From Treponema sp. (GTDB taxonomy: Bacteria > Spirochaetota > Spirochaetia > Treponematales > Breznakiellaceae), in the NCBI GenBank assembly GCA_031266635.1, contig JAISAN010000218.1:1-24792 (forward strand): a stretch of 24,792 nucleotides of DNA, read 5' to 3'. A model generated the notes under the pieces. The model was not told the DNA's origin, did no database searches, and saw nothing but the letters and a program-made list of their open reading frames with translations. Shown here in pieces: positions 1 through 8,831 of the stretch (position 1 is the first letter of the stretch; each line of letters starts with the position of its first letter). Made by a program: the position numbers and the translations under genes.

Positions 1-1782
1 TTAAACAGCGGTTTTGGGCTTTCCCTGCCTTCCCAAAAGGCCGAAGGTTTTGTCATAAAAGCCGGAAAAGACGGCATAATCATTGCCGGACAGGACGAGC
101 GGGGGCTGCTGTACGGGGTTTTCCGTTTTATCATGCTTCTTGCCCAGGGGAAAATTACCGGGGGCTTTGAATGTGCCGAAGCCCCGGCGGCGCCCATCAG
201 GATGATCAATCATTGGGATAATCTGAACGGTACTATTGAACGGGGTTACGCGGGGCCGTCGATTTTTTACAAAAACGACCGGCTGGATTATGACCCGGAA
301 CGGATCACTTCCTACGCCCGGCTCCTGGCCTCGGTGGGGATTAATTCAATATCGATCAACAATGTTAATGTCCGGGGCGCGGCGAAACTTCTTATCACCG
401 AAGCGTATCTGGCGGATCTGAAAAAAATAGCCGCCCGTTTCCGGCCCTACGGCATCCGGCTTTTTTTGTGCGTCAATTTCGCGGCGCCCTATTCCCTGGG
501 CGGCCTGCCCACCGCTGACCCCCTGGACGCCGGAGTTCTGGCTTGGTGGAAGGATCGGGCTGCTCTCATCTACCGGTACATTCCCGATCTGGCGGGCTTC
601 CTGGTAAAGGCCGATTCCGAGGGTGAACCCGGCCCCTTCCAGTACGGCCGCACCCACGCGGACGGGGCGAATATGCTGGCCGCGGCCCTGGCGCCTCATG
701 GCGGGGAAGTAATCTGGCGCTGTTTTGTGTACAACTGTGTGCAGGACTGGCGGGACGCCAAAACAGATCGGGCCCGGGCGGCCTATGATCATTTTAAGCC
801 CCTGGACGGGAGCTTTGCGGAAAATGTGATCCTCCAGATTAAATTCGGGCCCTACGATTTTCAGGTCCGGGAACCGGTTTCTCCCCTCTTTGGGGCGCTG
901 ACCAAAACCCGGCATATTCTGGAACTCCAGATTACCCAGGAATACACGGGCCATCAGATTGACCTCTGTTTCCTTCCCTGGGTCTGGGCGGATATTATGA
1001 ATTTTGACACCGCCCACGGCGAGGGGGCCGCCATAAAAGAGCTTCTGGGCCGCCGGATTGAGGGAATTGCCGCGGTAGGCAATGTGGGGCTGGACGCCAA
1101 CTGGACGGGCCATACCCTGGCCCAGGCAAACCTCTACGGTTATGGCCGCATTGCCTGGAACCCCTGCCTTTCCGCCGCCGAAATCGCCGGGGAATGGAGC
1201 CTCTTGACCTTTGGGGTTTCCCCGGCGGCGCAAAAAGTGGCGGCCCTTCTCCTGGGCTCGTACCCGGCATACGAAAAATACAACGCCCCCTTTGGGATTT
1301 GTTTTATGGTAACGCCGGGGCTCCACTATGGCCCCAGCATCGAAGGATACGAATTTTCCAAATGGGGAACCTACCACCGGGCGGATCAGACAGCCATCGG
1401 CATAGAACGGGGGTCCGGCGGAACCGGCTATACGGATCAGTACGCGGAAAAAAACGCCCGGCTTTTCGCGGACCCCAAAACCTGCCCGGAAAATTTACTG
1501 CTCTTTTTTCACCGCCTGCCCTACAGCTTTGTGATGAAAAACGGCGAAACCCTTTTACAGAATATCTACGATACCCATTTTGAGGGGTATGAGGATGTAA
1601 AAAAAATGCTGGAAACCTGGCAAAGCCTGAAGGATCTGCTCAATCCCGAGGTCTATGATTCGGTGCTGAAACGCTTTGAGCGGCAGCTGGAAAACGCCCG
1701 GGAGTGGCGGGATGTGGTGAACACCTACTTTTGGCGAAAAACCGGGATCCCCGATCACAAGAGCCGGAAAATTTACGACTGA
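1..1782 (+). CDS. Alpha-glucuronidase, GH67 (5' end cut off by the window)
   Basis: The reading frame is open from base 1, so the first ATG (133) is internal and the N-terminus lies outside the window. The 593 visible residues are typical of GH67, which removes (4-O-methyl)glucuronic acid from xylo-oligosaccharides. The motif KADSEGEPGP (Glu codon 619-621) matches the general acid. The Asp of GPYDFQVREPVSPL (856-858) and the Glu of ITQEYTG (940-942) lie 79 and 28 residues further on, the same spacing as the acid and the two general-base residues E285, D364 and E392 of the Geobacillus stearothermophilus enzyme (recalled from family knowledge). By that alignment about 78 residues are missing. 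No signal peptide can be judged. The protein is probably cytoplasmic, as usual for GH67, acting on imported oligosaccharides. The gene converges on the pullulanase gene with a 41-bp gap. It belongs to hemicellulose use rather than to the starch genes next door. Confidence 0.93.
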   Translation, partial: LNSGFGLSLPSQKAEGFVIKAGKDGIIIAGQDERGLLYGVFRFIMLLAQGKITGGFECAEAPAAPIRMINHWDNLNGTIERGYAGPSIFYKNDRLDYDPERITSYARLLASVGINSISINNVNVRGAAKLLITEAYLADLKKIAARFRPYGIRLFLCVNFAAPYSLGGLPTADPLDAGVLAWWKDRAALIYRYIPDLAGFLVKADSEGEPGPFQYGRTHADGANMLAAALAPHGGEVIWRCFVYNCVQDWRDAKTDRARAAYDHFKPLDGSFAENVILQIKFGPYDFQVREPVSPLFGALTKTRHILELQITQEYTGHQIDLCFLPWVWADIMNFDTAHGEGAAIKELLGRRIEGIAAVGNVGLDANWTGHTLAQANLYGYGRIAWNPCLSAAEIAGEWSLLTFGVSPAAQKVAALLLGSYPAYEKYNAPFGICFMVTPGLHYGPSIEGYEFSKWGTYHRADQTAIGIERGSGGTGYTDQYAEKNARLFADPKTCPENLLLFFHRLPYSFVMKNGETLLQNIYDTHFEGYEDVKKMLETWQSLKDLLNPEVYDSVLKRFERQLENAREWRDVVNTYFWRKTGIPDHKSRKIYD

Positions 1783-1823
1783 ATAAAGCGCCCCCCCGCG
1801 GGCGGCGCCGCGAACAGGAGCGT

Positions 1824-4445
1824 TTAATTGTGAAGCACCGTCATGGTCAGGGGCGGGAGGCTGACGCGGCCGTTTGTTATTTCCGCCAGAGTTTCCACGC
1901 CGGCTTTTTGCGGACTAAGGGTCTGATACCAGCGGGGAGCGGTTTGGGGGAGTTCCAGGGTTTTGGGCGATCCGCCTCCGTTATAGGCCACAAAAATTGT
2001 CTCCCAGGAATCGCCCCCGGCGTGGGGGCCGATGGTAAAGGCAACTACATTGTCCGCGGCGCTTACAATGGTGATTTTTTCTTCTATATCTGATTTACTG
2101 TCCATTCTGAAAGCCGGATGTTCCCGCCGCAGCCTGATGAGGCCCGCGTAATAATCGGAAACCCGCCGGAATTTCCCCGCGTTTTCCCAGCGAATTTTGT
2201 TGATCGAATCGGGGCTGGCGTAACTGTTAAAGTCGCCGAATTTACTGCGGAGAAATTCATCACCGGCCTGGAAAAAAGGAATCCCCTGGGAAGTAAGGAT
2301 GATGCCGTTGGCAAGGAGAACCGATTTTACCGCGTCATGTTCAAAAAGGTCCCGGTCCTTGTCCAGCAGGGCGTAGGGGCCGGCGGCCGGATCGGCGCCC
2401 AGGGAACAGACAATTTTATCCCAGAGGTTCAGGTTGTCGTGGGCGGTAACGTAGTTGACGCTTTCACCGGCGGCATCGGTAAAATCGTGGATCGAACCCT
2501 GAACGCCCTTCACAATGCCCGCTTCCGTATCAGGCTGACCGGTGGCAAAACCCCGGGACGGATCATCGCTGCCGCCTTTTATCGCCCCGCGAAAACGGTC
2601 GTTAAAAACGGCAAAGCCCCGGTTCTTCTGCGCGCCAATGACGGTCTGCGATTTTTCATCCAGAACCGATCCCCCGGCCTGCCAGGGTTCTCCGTAAATA
2701 AGGATGCCGGGATCAAGGGCCCGTAATTCGGCGTTTAGTTCTTCCATGGTGGGAGTATCAATAAGGCCCATAAGGTCAAAACGGAAACCATCCACCCGGT
2801 ATTCCCGGACCCAATATTTGCAGGAGTCGATAATAAATTTCCGCACCATAGGCCGCTCGGAAGCCACTTCATTGCCGCAGGCCGATCCGTTTGAAAGGGC
2901 GCCGTTCCCGGCGGTCCGGTAATAATAACCGGGTACAATGGAGTCAAATGGTCCGGCGCCGGTCCGGAAGGTGTGGTTGTATACCACATCCATTACCACC
3001 CGGATTCCCGCGTTGTGGAGAGCCTGAACCATCTGTTTAAATTCGAGGATCCGGGTTTTGGGGTTTTGGGGGTCCGTGGCATAAGAACCTTCGGGGACAT
3101 TATAATTTTGAGGATCGTAACCCCAGTTAAATTTAGGTTCCGCCGATTGGGGATCGTCCACGGTAAGTTCATTAATAGAGGCAAAATCAAAGGCCGGCAG
3201 AAGATGGACATGACTTATCCCCAGGTATTTCAAATGATCGATGCCGGTGGGAAAGCCCTCGGCGTTTTTTGTTCCCCCCTCGGTAAACGCAAGATATTTT
3301 CCCTTATGTTTCATGCCGGAATTTTCATCAATAGAAAAGTCCCGGATGTGCAGTTCGTAGAGTACCGCGTCCTGCCGGTTTTTGGGGGGAAGTTTACGGC
3401 CCCTTTCCCAGCCCGGCGGGTTGGTGTCCGCCAGGTTGACCACGGCCATCCGCCGGCCGTTGGCCGATACGGCCCGGGCATAGGGGTCCGCGGCGAAATG
3501 TACGGTCCCATCGGCGAAGGCGGCCCGAAAAAGGTAATATTTCCCTGCCAGGTCTCCCGGTACGGTAAGAGCCCAGACCCCGGTTTTTTGATCCCCTTCC
3601 ATGGGATAAAACCGCCCGACCTCGTTATCCGGCATTTTATCCGGAGCGCCCATAGTTCCCGGTTCATCATACAGGGCCAGCGATACGGAAACCGCGGTAG
3701 GCGCCCAAACCTTAAAGCCGCTGGCGGCCGCTCCATAGCTAAGGCCCAGATCATCCCCGTTGTAATAATAGCCGTCCAGGATATTCCGCATGGTCAGGGG
3801 TTTATCCCCAAAGACGCCGCTTTCATCCCGCGCCATGTACTGTTTTGACGGGTCGCTTATTTTCTCCTCCAGGGAGATAAGGACTTGGCCGGTGTTTTCT
3901 CCTTTGGCGGATTTCCCCGTAAGCCGCGTGTCCCCATCGTAAACGGCAAAGGTACCGTAATCCGCCGGTTCCCCGGAGAGGCTCAGGTTTACCAGATCAT
4001 CCCGATCCGCCGCGGCAAATAATATGGGAAGCCCCTTAGGATCGGGCTTTTCCGGATATATCGCCGGATCGTTTTGCTGTATCCACATTTCTTTTCCCCT
4101 GGTAAAACGGTCGCCGTTCCCCTCTTTTTCCGCCCATTCATTGCCGGGGCCGCTTTTTCTGATTATCACACCAAACTCCCCGCTTGTTCCGGGCAGATCA
4201 ATACGGGCCGTCACCCAGCCGTCTTTACCGGGGGGGCCGAAGGGAAAACTCCGGCCCTCCCCCGGAGGATCGGCAGGCCAAATCCAGACATTCCATCCGG
4301 CATAATCACCCATATACCGGTAATAATGCAGCCTCGCCTGAAGGCCGGACGCTTCCCTTCGGGGCCCGGCGGGGGAACAGGAAAAAAATACCCCCAGAAC
4401 CGCCGCGAAAAAAACGCGGCCCATGAACCGGCCCGGTCCCTTCAT
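1824..4445 (-). CDS. pulA: Lipoprotein type I pullulanase (GH13_14 with CBM41-like N-terminus)
   Basis: This 873-residue protein should cleave alpha-1,6 branches in pullulan and starch fragments. The N-terminal hydrophobic stretch ends in VFFSC (Cys23), a loose spirochaete-type lipobox, so it is probably lipid-anchored. Residues about 37-125 (LHYYRYMGDYAGWNVWIW) are a CBM41/PUD-type starch-binding domain, about 237-320 look like CBM48, and the barrel follows. The four GH13 regions are present: DVVYNH (486-491), GFRFDLMG with nucleophile Asp557, YGEPW with acid Glu586, and TAHD (667-670). The signature FNWGYDP (439-445) marks type I pullulanases. It is the last gene of the maltodextrin operon, 34 bp after the cytoplasmic GH13 gene; that gap carries a hairpin. 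The start is uncertain: there is no clear Shine-Dalgarno before the ATG at 4445, and an ATG seven codons later (4424) would also keep the signal peptide. Confidence 0.93.
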   Translation of the reverse strand: MKGPGRFMGRVFFAAVLGVFFSCSPAGPRREASGLQARLHYYRYMGDYAGWNVWIWPADPPGEGRSFPFGPPGKDGWVTARIDLPGTSGEFGVIIRKSGPGNEWAEKEGNGDRFTRGKEMWIQQNDPAIYPEKPDPKGLPILFAAADRDDLVNLSLSGEPADYGTFAVYDGDTRLTGKSAKGENTGQVLISLEEKISDPSKQYMARDESGVFGDKPLTMRNILDGYYYNGDDLGLSYGAAASGFKVWAPTAVSVSLALYDEPGTMGAPDKMPDNEVGRFYPMEGDQKTGVWALTVPGDLAGKYYLFRAAFADGTVHFAADPYARAVSANGRRMAVVNLADTNPPGWERGRKLPPKNRQDAVLYELHIRDFSIDENSGMKHKGKYLAFTEGGTKNAEGFPTGIDHLKYLGISHVHLLPAFDFASINELTVDDPQSAEPKFNWGYDPQNYNVPEGSYATDPQNPKTRILEFKQMVQALHNAGIRVVMDVVYNHTFRTGAGPFDSIVPGYYYRTAGNGALSNGSACGNEVASERPMVRKFIIDSCKYWVREYRVDGFRFDLMGLIDTPTMEELNAELRALDPGILIYGEPWQAGGSVLDEKSQTVIGAQKNRGFAVFNDRFRGAIKGGSDDPSRGFATGQPDTEAGIVKGVQGSIHDFTDAAGESVNYVTAHDNLNLWDKIVCSLGADPAAGPYALLDKDRDLFEHDAVKSVLLANGIILTSQGIPFFQAGDEFLRSKFGDFNSYASPDSINKIRWENAGKFRRVSDYYAGLIRLRREHPAFRMDSKSDIEEKITIVSAADNVVAFTIGPHAGGDSWETIFVAYNGGGSPKTLELPQTAPRWYQTLSPQKAGVETLAEITNGRVSLPPLTMTVLHN

Positions 4446-4454
4446 GTCTCAAAG

Positions 4455-4477
4455 CCCCGGCCCGCGGCAAGCCGGGG
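4455..4477 (-). terminator. Hairpin between the GH13 gene and pulA (possible attenuator)
   Basis: The arms ccccggc (4455-4461) and gccgggg (4471-4477) form a perfect 7-bp GC-only stem with a 9-base loop. It lies just after the stop codon of the upstream gene (4480) and 9 bp before the pulA start. On the minus strand the stem is followed only by CTTTG, so it is a weak intrinsic terminator at best. It may lower pulA expression relative to the transporter genes or protect a processed mRNA end. Confidence 0.45.
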
Positions 4478-4479
4478 TC

Positions 4480-6051
4480 TTAGACCTTCCATATCCCAAA
4501 ACTCTGGCCCTCCATCCGGCAGCGGCCGTCGTCAAGGGAACACCCGCCGATGGCATATACCGGGCGGCCCTGGGCCTGAACCGCCGCCTCCGCCGGGGCG
4601 CCGCCGGGATTCAGGGCGATAATAAAAGCGCCCCGGCGGTACACAAAGGGCAGGCGGCCCTGTTCCGCGTAGAGAATTTCCAGGTTTGGCCGGGCCTGCA
4701 GGTCCGGTTCGGAGCGGCGCAGGCGGAGCAGGGCTTTTACCGTGGCAAGGAGGGATCGCGGGTCCGCTTCCTGGGCTTCCACACTGGGGGCGCCGGGCCC
4801 GGTATCCACCGGCAGGTACAATCGGTCCGTGGCGGCGGCGGAAAAACCCATATTTTTCCCCTTTGACCACTGCATGGGCGTCCGGGCGCCCGTCCGGGTA
4901 TAGCCCCCTTCTTTGGTGGGCGGGTTCAGATGCCTCATGCCGATTTCATCACCGTAATACAGGAACGGAACCCCCGGCATGGTAAATAAAAAGGCGTAGG
5001 CCAGGGGAAGTTCCGAAGGATCAAGGCCAAGGCTGATCCGGGGAGTGTCGTGGTTGCCGGTAATGAGGCTAATGTAACCCGCGTTTTTTGTGTTCTCATA
5101 CCAGGGCATATACTGGGCCAAAAACCGGGTAATATCCCCCGCCCCGTCTTTTTTGAAAAAGCTGTTATTCGGCCCGGTAAAGCGGTTTTCCCCATCCAGT
5201 TTATAATCCCGCACCAGACTCTTGTAACCGCTGCCCTCGTGATCCAGGAGGAAATCCGCGTGAAACCCCGCGGGGAGTGAAAGGCCGGGGGAACTCCACT
5301 CGGAAATCATGGCCGCTTCGGGGAATTCGGCGTCCAGCATCTCCCGGATATTCCGCCAGATCTGTGCCGTCGCGCTTTTACCGGGGTCATCGTTTTTCAC
5401 CAGGGAATCCGCCATGTCCACCCGGAACCCGTCGCAGCCCCGGCCCTTATCGCCCCGCAGCCAGAAACACATAATGTCCTTGAGGGCCTCCCGGGTGGCG
5501 GTACATTCGGGATGATCCGGCGGAAGCTGCCAGGGCTGCCAGGGATTCAGGACGCCGTAATTCAGGGCTGGCTGGCATTTAAAAAAATTGACGATATATA
5601 CCCCGTTCCGCTCCGCCTCCCCGGCGATAAAACGGAACCCGTCCAGCCCCCAGGAAATCCAGCTATCGCTCCAGATATAACGGTTTGAATATTCGTTGGG
5701 CGCCGCCATTTTACTTTTTTGAAACCACTCGTGTTCCTCCGAAGTATGGCCGGGAACCAGATCCAGCAGAACCTTGAGTCCCTTTTTGTGGGCCTCATCA
5801 AAAAGCCGGAAGAGGTCCTCGTTGGAGCCATACCGGGGGGCGACTTTTTTATAATCCCGCACGTCATAGCCCGCGTCCTTAAAGGGAGAATCAAAACAGG
5901 GGTTAAGCCAGATCGCGTTACAGCCCAGGGCCTGAATATAATCCAGCTTTTGAATGATCCCTTCCAGATCGCCAACGCCGTCGCCGTTGGCGTCGAAAAA
6001 ACTTTGGGGATAAATCTCATAAAAAACCGCGTTTTCCAGCCACTTCGGCAT
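4480..6051 (-). CDS. Cytoplasmic GH13 alpha-glucosidase / alpha-amylase family enzyme
   Basis: This is a 523-residue GH13 glycoside hydrolase without a signal peptide, so it probably hydrolyses imported maltodextrins in the cytoplasm. The start is set at ATG 6051 because AGAGGAG lies six bases upstream; an upstream in-frame extension would add a membrane-like sequence that overlaps the preceding gene. The N-terminus (YEIYPQSFFDANGDGVGDL) is the first barrel strand plus a calcium-loop-like segment. Catalytic residues are Asp212 (CDGFRVDMAD), Glu251 (MISEWSSP) and Asp335 (GNHD). Region I reads DLVPGH (97-102), with Gly where most GH13 enzymes have Asn. The usual QPDLN segment is QPALN (160-164). 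Exact specificity (alpha-1,4-glucosidase, oligo-1,6-glucosidase or maltogenic) cannot be read from sequence. Its start overlaps the end of the DUF1189-like gene by 35 bp, which suggests translational coupling. Confidence 0.88.
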   Translation of the reverse strand: MPKWLENAVFYEIYPQSFFDANGDGVGDLEGIIQKLDYIQALGCNAIWLNPCFDSPFKDAGYDVRDYKKVAPRYGSNEDLFRLFDEAHKKGLKVLLDLVPGHTSEEHEWFQKSKMAAPNEYSNRYIWSDSWISWGLDGFRFIAGEAERNGVYIVNFFKCQPALNYGVLNPWQPWQLPPDHPECTATREALKDIMCFWLRGDKGRGCDGFRVDMADSLVKNDDPGKSATAQIWRNIREMLDAEFPEAAMISEWSSPGLSLPAGFHADFLLDHEGSGYKSLVRDYKLDGENRFTGPNNSFFKKDGAGDITRFLAQYMPWYENTKNAGYISLITGNHDTPRISLGLDPSELPLAYAFLFTMPGVPFLYYGDEIGMRHLNPPTKEGGYTRTGARTPMQWSKGKNMGFSAAATDRLYLPVDTGPGAPSVEAQEADPRSLLATVKALLRLRRSEPDLQARPNLEILYAEQGRLPFVYRRGAFIIALNPGGAPAEAAVQAQGRPVYAIGGCSLDDGRCRMEGQSFGIWKV

Positions 6052-6634
6052 AGTTACTCCTCTGAAAAGTAATAATAATAACCGCAAAATAAAAAACGAT
6101 AATATGAACCGTGGGAAGCCAGAGTCCAAAAAGGGCCGACAAGAGGGCCGGCAGGGTGGATGAAAAAGCGAAAAATCCCAGCCGTTCCCGGAAAGATATG
6201 ACGGAAGCGTTCATCCGGTTAAGACCGAGGAAAAAAACCGCCGTAAGGTAAAAGGCGGCCTGGAGGATCAGCACCAGAAAAAAAGCCAGGCCCAGAAGGG
6301 GCAGCATTACCCGCCGGCCCCAGGCGTTCCGGAACATCAGGAGGTTAAAATCTTCTATAATATAAGCCTGATCCGTCCCGTTTTCCACGGCCATATCTTC
6401 CGGGAGGGTTCCGGGAAAATTCTCCCCGTAGAGCCGGGAATAGAGTTCGTAGGGCTCAAGCCGGGAAATGGCAAGCATGACCGGGAAATTAAGGGCCAGG
6501 GAAACAAGCAACAAATGCAGGATGATGAAGGAAAATTTCATCCCCCCGATCAGGGAAAGGAGCCGCGTTGTTTTGGTTTCATCCCGGAAGCTAAAGGCCC
6601 CCAGGGTAACCGCCTCAAAATAATCCCTCGTCAA
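6017..6634 (-). CDS. DUF1189 / MalA-like membrane protein
   Basis: This 205-residue membrane protein starts at TTG (6634), with AGGGG six bases upstream and only nine bases after the malG stop. Hydrophobic segments lie at about 33-56, 110-137, 153-172 and 174-190, with a 50-residue polar loop between the first two. The length, topology and place directly after maltose permease genes fit the DUF1189 family, called maltodextrin utilisation protein MalA in Firmicutes, whose biochemical role is not established. This identification rests on pattern and context, not on a clear catalytic motif. The last 35 bp overlap the downstream GH13 gene in another frame. It may assist assembly or control of the transporter, but that is inference. 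Confidence 0.6.
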   Translation of the reverse strand: MTRDYFEAVTLGAFSFRDETKTTRLLSLIGGMKFSFIILHLLLVSLALNFPVMLAISRLEPYELYSRLYGENFPGTLPEDMAVENGTDQAYIIEDFNLLMFRNAWGRRVMLPLLGLAFFLVLILQAAFYLTAVFFLGLNRMNASVISFRERLGFFAFSSTLPALLSALFGLWLPTVHIIVFYFAVIIITFQRSNYAEVAGKRGFL

Positions 6635-6643
6635 GCAAAGCCC

Positions 6644-7492
6644 CTATTCGCCCTTGTTGGCCCCGGCGGTAAGCCCTTCCAGAAGAAAACGCTGGAATAT
6701 CATATACATAATCGTAATCGGGATAGCCACCAGCACGCAGCCCGCGCAGAAGGCGGTAAAATCGTTGTTTGACCGGGAAACCAGATCAAAAAGCCCGATA
6801 GCCAGGGTCCTCCGTTCATTCATGTTGATAAGATAACGGGGCAGCATATAATCCATCCAGGGGCCCATAAAAGCGGTAACAGCAATAAAAAACACAATCG
6901 GCATGGAGAGGGGTAAAATAATCTTCACAAAAAGCTGAACCTTGGAGGCCCCGTCAATAAAAGCCGCCTCGTCAATGGACCGGGGGATGTTGAGCATATA
7001 ACCTCTGACCAGCCAGATATTGCCCGGTATACCCCCGGCTACATAGATAATAACCAGCATGTTCAGGTTGTTGAGCATACCAAAATTGAGGGCCACCATA
7101 TAAAGGGCGGTAAGGCCCAGAAAACTGGGGAACATCTGGAGGATCATTACCAAAAGGAGCCCCATTTTGCGGCCCTTGAATTTGAACCGGGCAAAACAGA
7201 AAGCGGTCATGGTGTGGAGGATCATCGAAAAGACGGTGGTCAGCACCGCCACATACAGGGTGTTTATATACCAGGCGGCGAATTTGGTTTTCTGGAAAAG
7301 CCTGATATAATTATCCAGCGTGGGATTATCGGGGATCATGGTCCCCCGGTTTATTCCGTTTACCGGATTGATGGAAGAGCCTATGACCCACAAAAGGGGA
7401 TAGAGGACGATGATCGCCACTATGATAAGTTCAAGGTGGATAAGGACGCCGGTGATAAACCGTTTAACCTGGTAAGCTTTTGGGGCTTTCAT
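6644..7492 (-). CDS. malG: Maltodextrin ABC transporter permease, MalG type
   Basis: This 282-residue inner-membrane permease of the carbohydrate uptake family forms the translocation channel with the MalF-type partner. The start at 7492 is supported by a near-perfect AAGGAGG upstream; an earlier in-frame start would run into malF. There are about six hydrophobic segments. The cytoplasmic EAA loop is canonical (DEAAFIDGASKVQLFVKIIL, beginning at residue 174) and should dock onto an ATPase. The N-terminal segment with YPLLWVIGSSINP is typical of MalG. The gene begins one base after the malF stop, so the two are almost certainly co-translated. The ATPase partner is not encoded in this operon. 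Confidence 0.9.
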   Translation of the reverse strand: MKAPKAYQVKRFITGVLIHLELIIVAIIVLYPLLWVIGSSINPVNGINRGTMIPDNPTLDNYIRLFQKTKFAAWYINTLYVAVLTTVFSMILHTMTAFCFARFKFKGRKMGLLLVMILQMFPSFLGLTALYMVALNFGMLNNLNMLVIIYVAGGIPGNIWLVRGYMLNIPRSIDEAAFIDGASKVQLFVKIILPLSMPIVFFIAVTAFMGPWMDYMLPRYLINMNERRTLAIGLFDLVSRSNNDFTAFCAGCVLVAIPITIMYMIFQRFLLEGLTAGANKGE

Positions 7493-7493
7493 A

Positions 7494-8822
7494 TTAGTCC
7501 TCCTTAAACGCCCGGGTCCGCAGGAGATTCCACGCTGAGACGGAGGCAATAATTATAAAGATAAGAATACTCAGGGCGGAAGCGTAATTATACATCCGCT
7601 GTTCCAGGGTAAGCTTAAAGATCCAGGAAATAAGAATATCCGTAGAACCGGCCATCTGAAAATTCGGATTCGGCGGGCCGCCGCCGGTGAGAAAATAAAT
7701 CATATTAAAGTTGTTGAAGTTAAAAGTTACGCTCATCATAATTTGTGGCGCGGTGGAGGCAAAAACCATCGGCATGGAAATAACCCGGAACTGGTGGAAG
7801 GCATTGGCCCCGTCTATCTGGGCCGCCTCGTACAATTCCTGGGGAATGGTGATTAATACGCCGGAAATCAGCGCCATAAAATAAGGAAAACCCAGCCAAA
7901 CATTTACCAGTACCAGGGAAAGCCGGGCCCAGAACGGATCGGACAAAAAGGGAATAGCTTCGCTTATTAAACCTATCTTTAATAGAAGCTGATTGATAGC
8001 CCCTTCCTTGTTAAGCATGACCCGGAAAACCATCATGGAAACAATTCCCGGAACCGCCCAGGGGAGGATAAAAATACTCCGCCACAGTTTGGGAAATTTT
8101 ACCGCCTTGGCCCGGATCAGCAGGGCCTGGAGCAGGCCAAAAACATAGGATGAAAAGGTGGCCAAAAAAGCCCAAACAACGGTCCAGATGAAAATCTTGA
8201 CAAAGGTGCCGCCCCATATTTTTATTTTAATAATATTCAGAAATGTTTCAAATCCCGTCCACTCCACCAGCCGCCGGGGAGGGATAAAGTTCATGTTATA
8301 ATTGGTAAAGGCCACGAGGATGGCAAAAATAATCGGGACAATGGAAATAAAAACCACCAGCAGCATCCCCGGAGCTATGACGATATATTCAAAAGAACTG
8401 CTCCAGAGATTGCGGAAATATTGCAGGCTGGAAATTTCCTCTCCCCCTTCAATACGTTTCCGGGTGCGGTAGGCGTCAATAATGTTCCAGAACCAGATCA
8501 GGGTGAACAGTACCAGAACCACCGCCGCGATGATACCGGCAAGCATAAGCATAATGGAATGATCGTACACCTGAACCCGGGAGCTGGTTCGGGGGATGGT
8601 TCCCAGAGTAACAAGCCCCCAGAGTCCCCGGGTAAAAAAACCCGCATTACGGAAAGTCCGCTCCACGCCGCCGCTTAATACCCCCAGGGTTCCTGAAAAA
8701 AGCTCCAGGCACACCAAAATAATCTGCATCACAAAAAAAATCAGGCCCTTGATTTTCTGTTTATTAAGACATTGTCCGCTTCCCCAGACCAGGGCCGAAC
8801 AAAAAGCCGCCAGATATTTCAT
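7494..8822 (-). CDS. malF: Maltodextrin ABC transporter permease, MalF type, with N-terminal extension
   Basis: This 442-residue permease is longer than a minimal sugar permease (about 300). Residues 1-140 form an extra N-terminal module with hydrophobic stretches near 27-45 and 88-113. It opens with GSGQCLNKQKIKGLIFF, the kind of N-terminal segment seen on Bacillota MdxF/MalF proteins. The permease core follows from about 145. The EAA loop (YEAAQIDGANAFHQFRVISM, residues 331-350) is intact, and the GGGPPNP loop near 380 is typical of MalF. The gene lies nine bases after malE, with GGGGGA as ribosome-binding site, and one base before malG. Maltodextrin specificity is inferred from the neighbouring amylase and pullulanase. 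Confidence 0.9.
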   Translation of the reverse strand: MKYLAAFCSALVWGSGQCLNKQKIKGLIFFVMQIILVCLELFSGTLGVLSGGVERTFRNAGFFTRGLWGLVTLGTIPRTSSRVQVYDHSIMLMLAGIIAAVVLVLFTLIWFWNIIDAYRTRKRIEGGEEISSLQYFRNLWSSSFEYIVIAPGMLLVVFISIVPIIFAILVAFTNYNMNFIPPRRLVEWTGFETFLNIIKIKIWGGTFVKIFIWTVVWAFLATFSSYVFGLLQALLIRAKAVKFPKLWRSIFILPWAVPGIVSMMVFRVMLNKEGAINQLLLKIGLISEAIPFLSDPFWARLSLVLVNVWLGFPYFMALISGVLITIPQELYEAAQIDGANAFHQFRVISMPMVFASTAPQIMMSVTFNFNNFNMIYFLTGGGPPNPNFQMAGSTDILISWIFKLTLEQRMYNYASALSILIFIIIASVSAWNLLRTRAFKED

Positions 8823-8831
8823 GGCTTCCCC

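Noticed and set aside
346..1377. 343-codon minus-strand open frame opposite the GH67 gene
   Set aside because: It is antisense to a gene with intact catalytic residues. Long shadow frames are expected in GC-rich DNA, and its translation has no domain pattern.
1788..1808. GC-rich possible bidirectional terminator between the convergent GH67 and pulA genes
   Set aside because: The best stems (cgccc/gggcg or gcgcc/ggcgc) are only 5 bp and no T-tract follows on either strand, so a terminator cannot be supported.
2973..3848. 291-codon plus-strand open frame opposite pulA
   Set aside because: Antisense to clearly conserved pullulanase domains; no signal or domain of its own.
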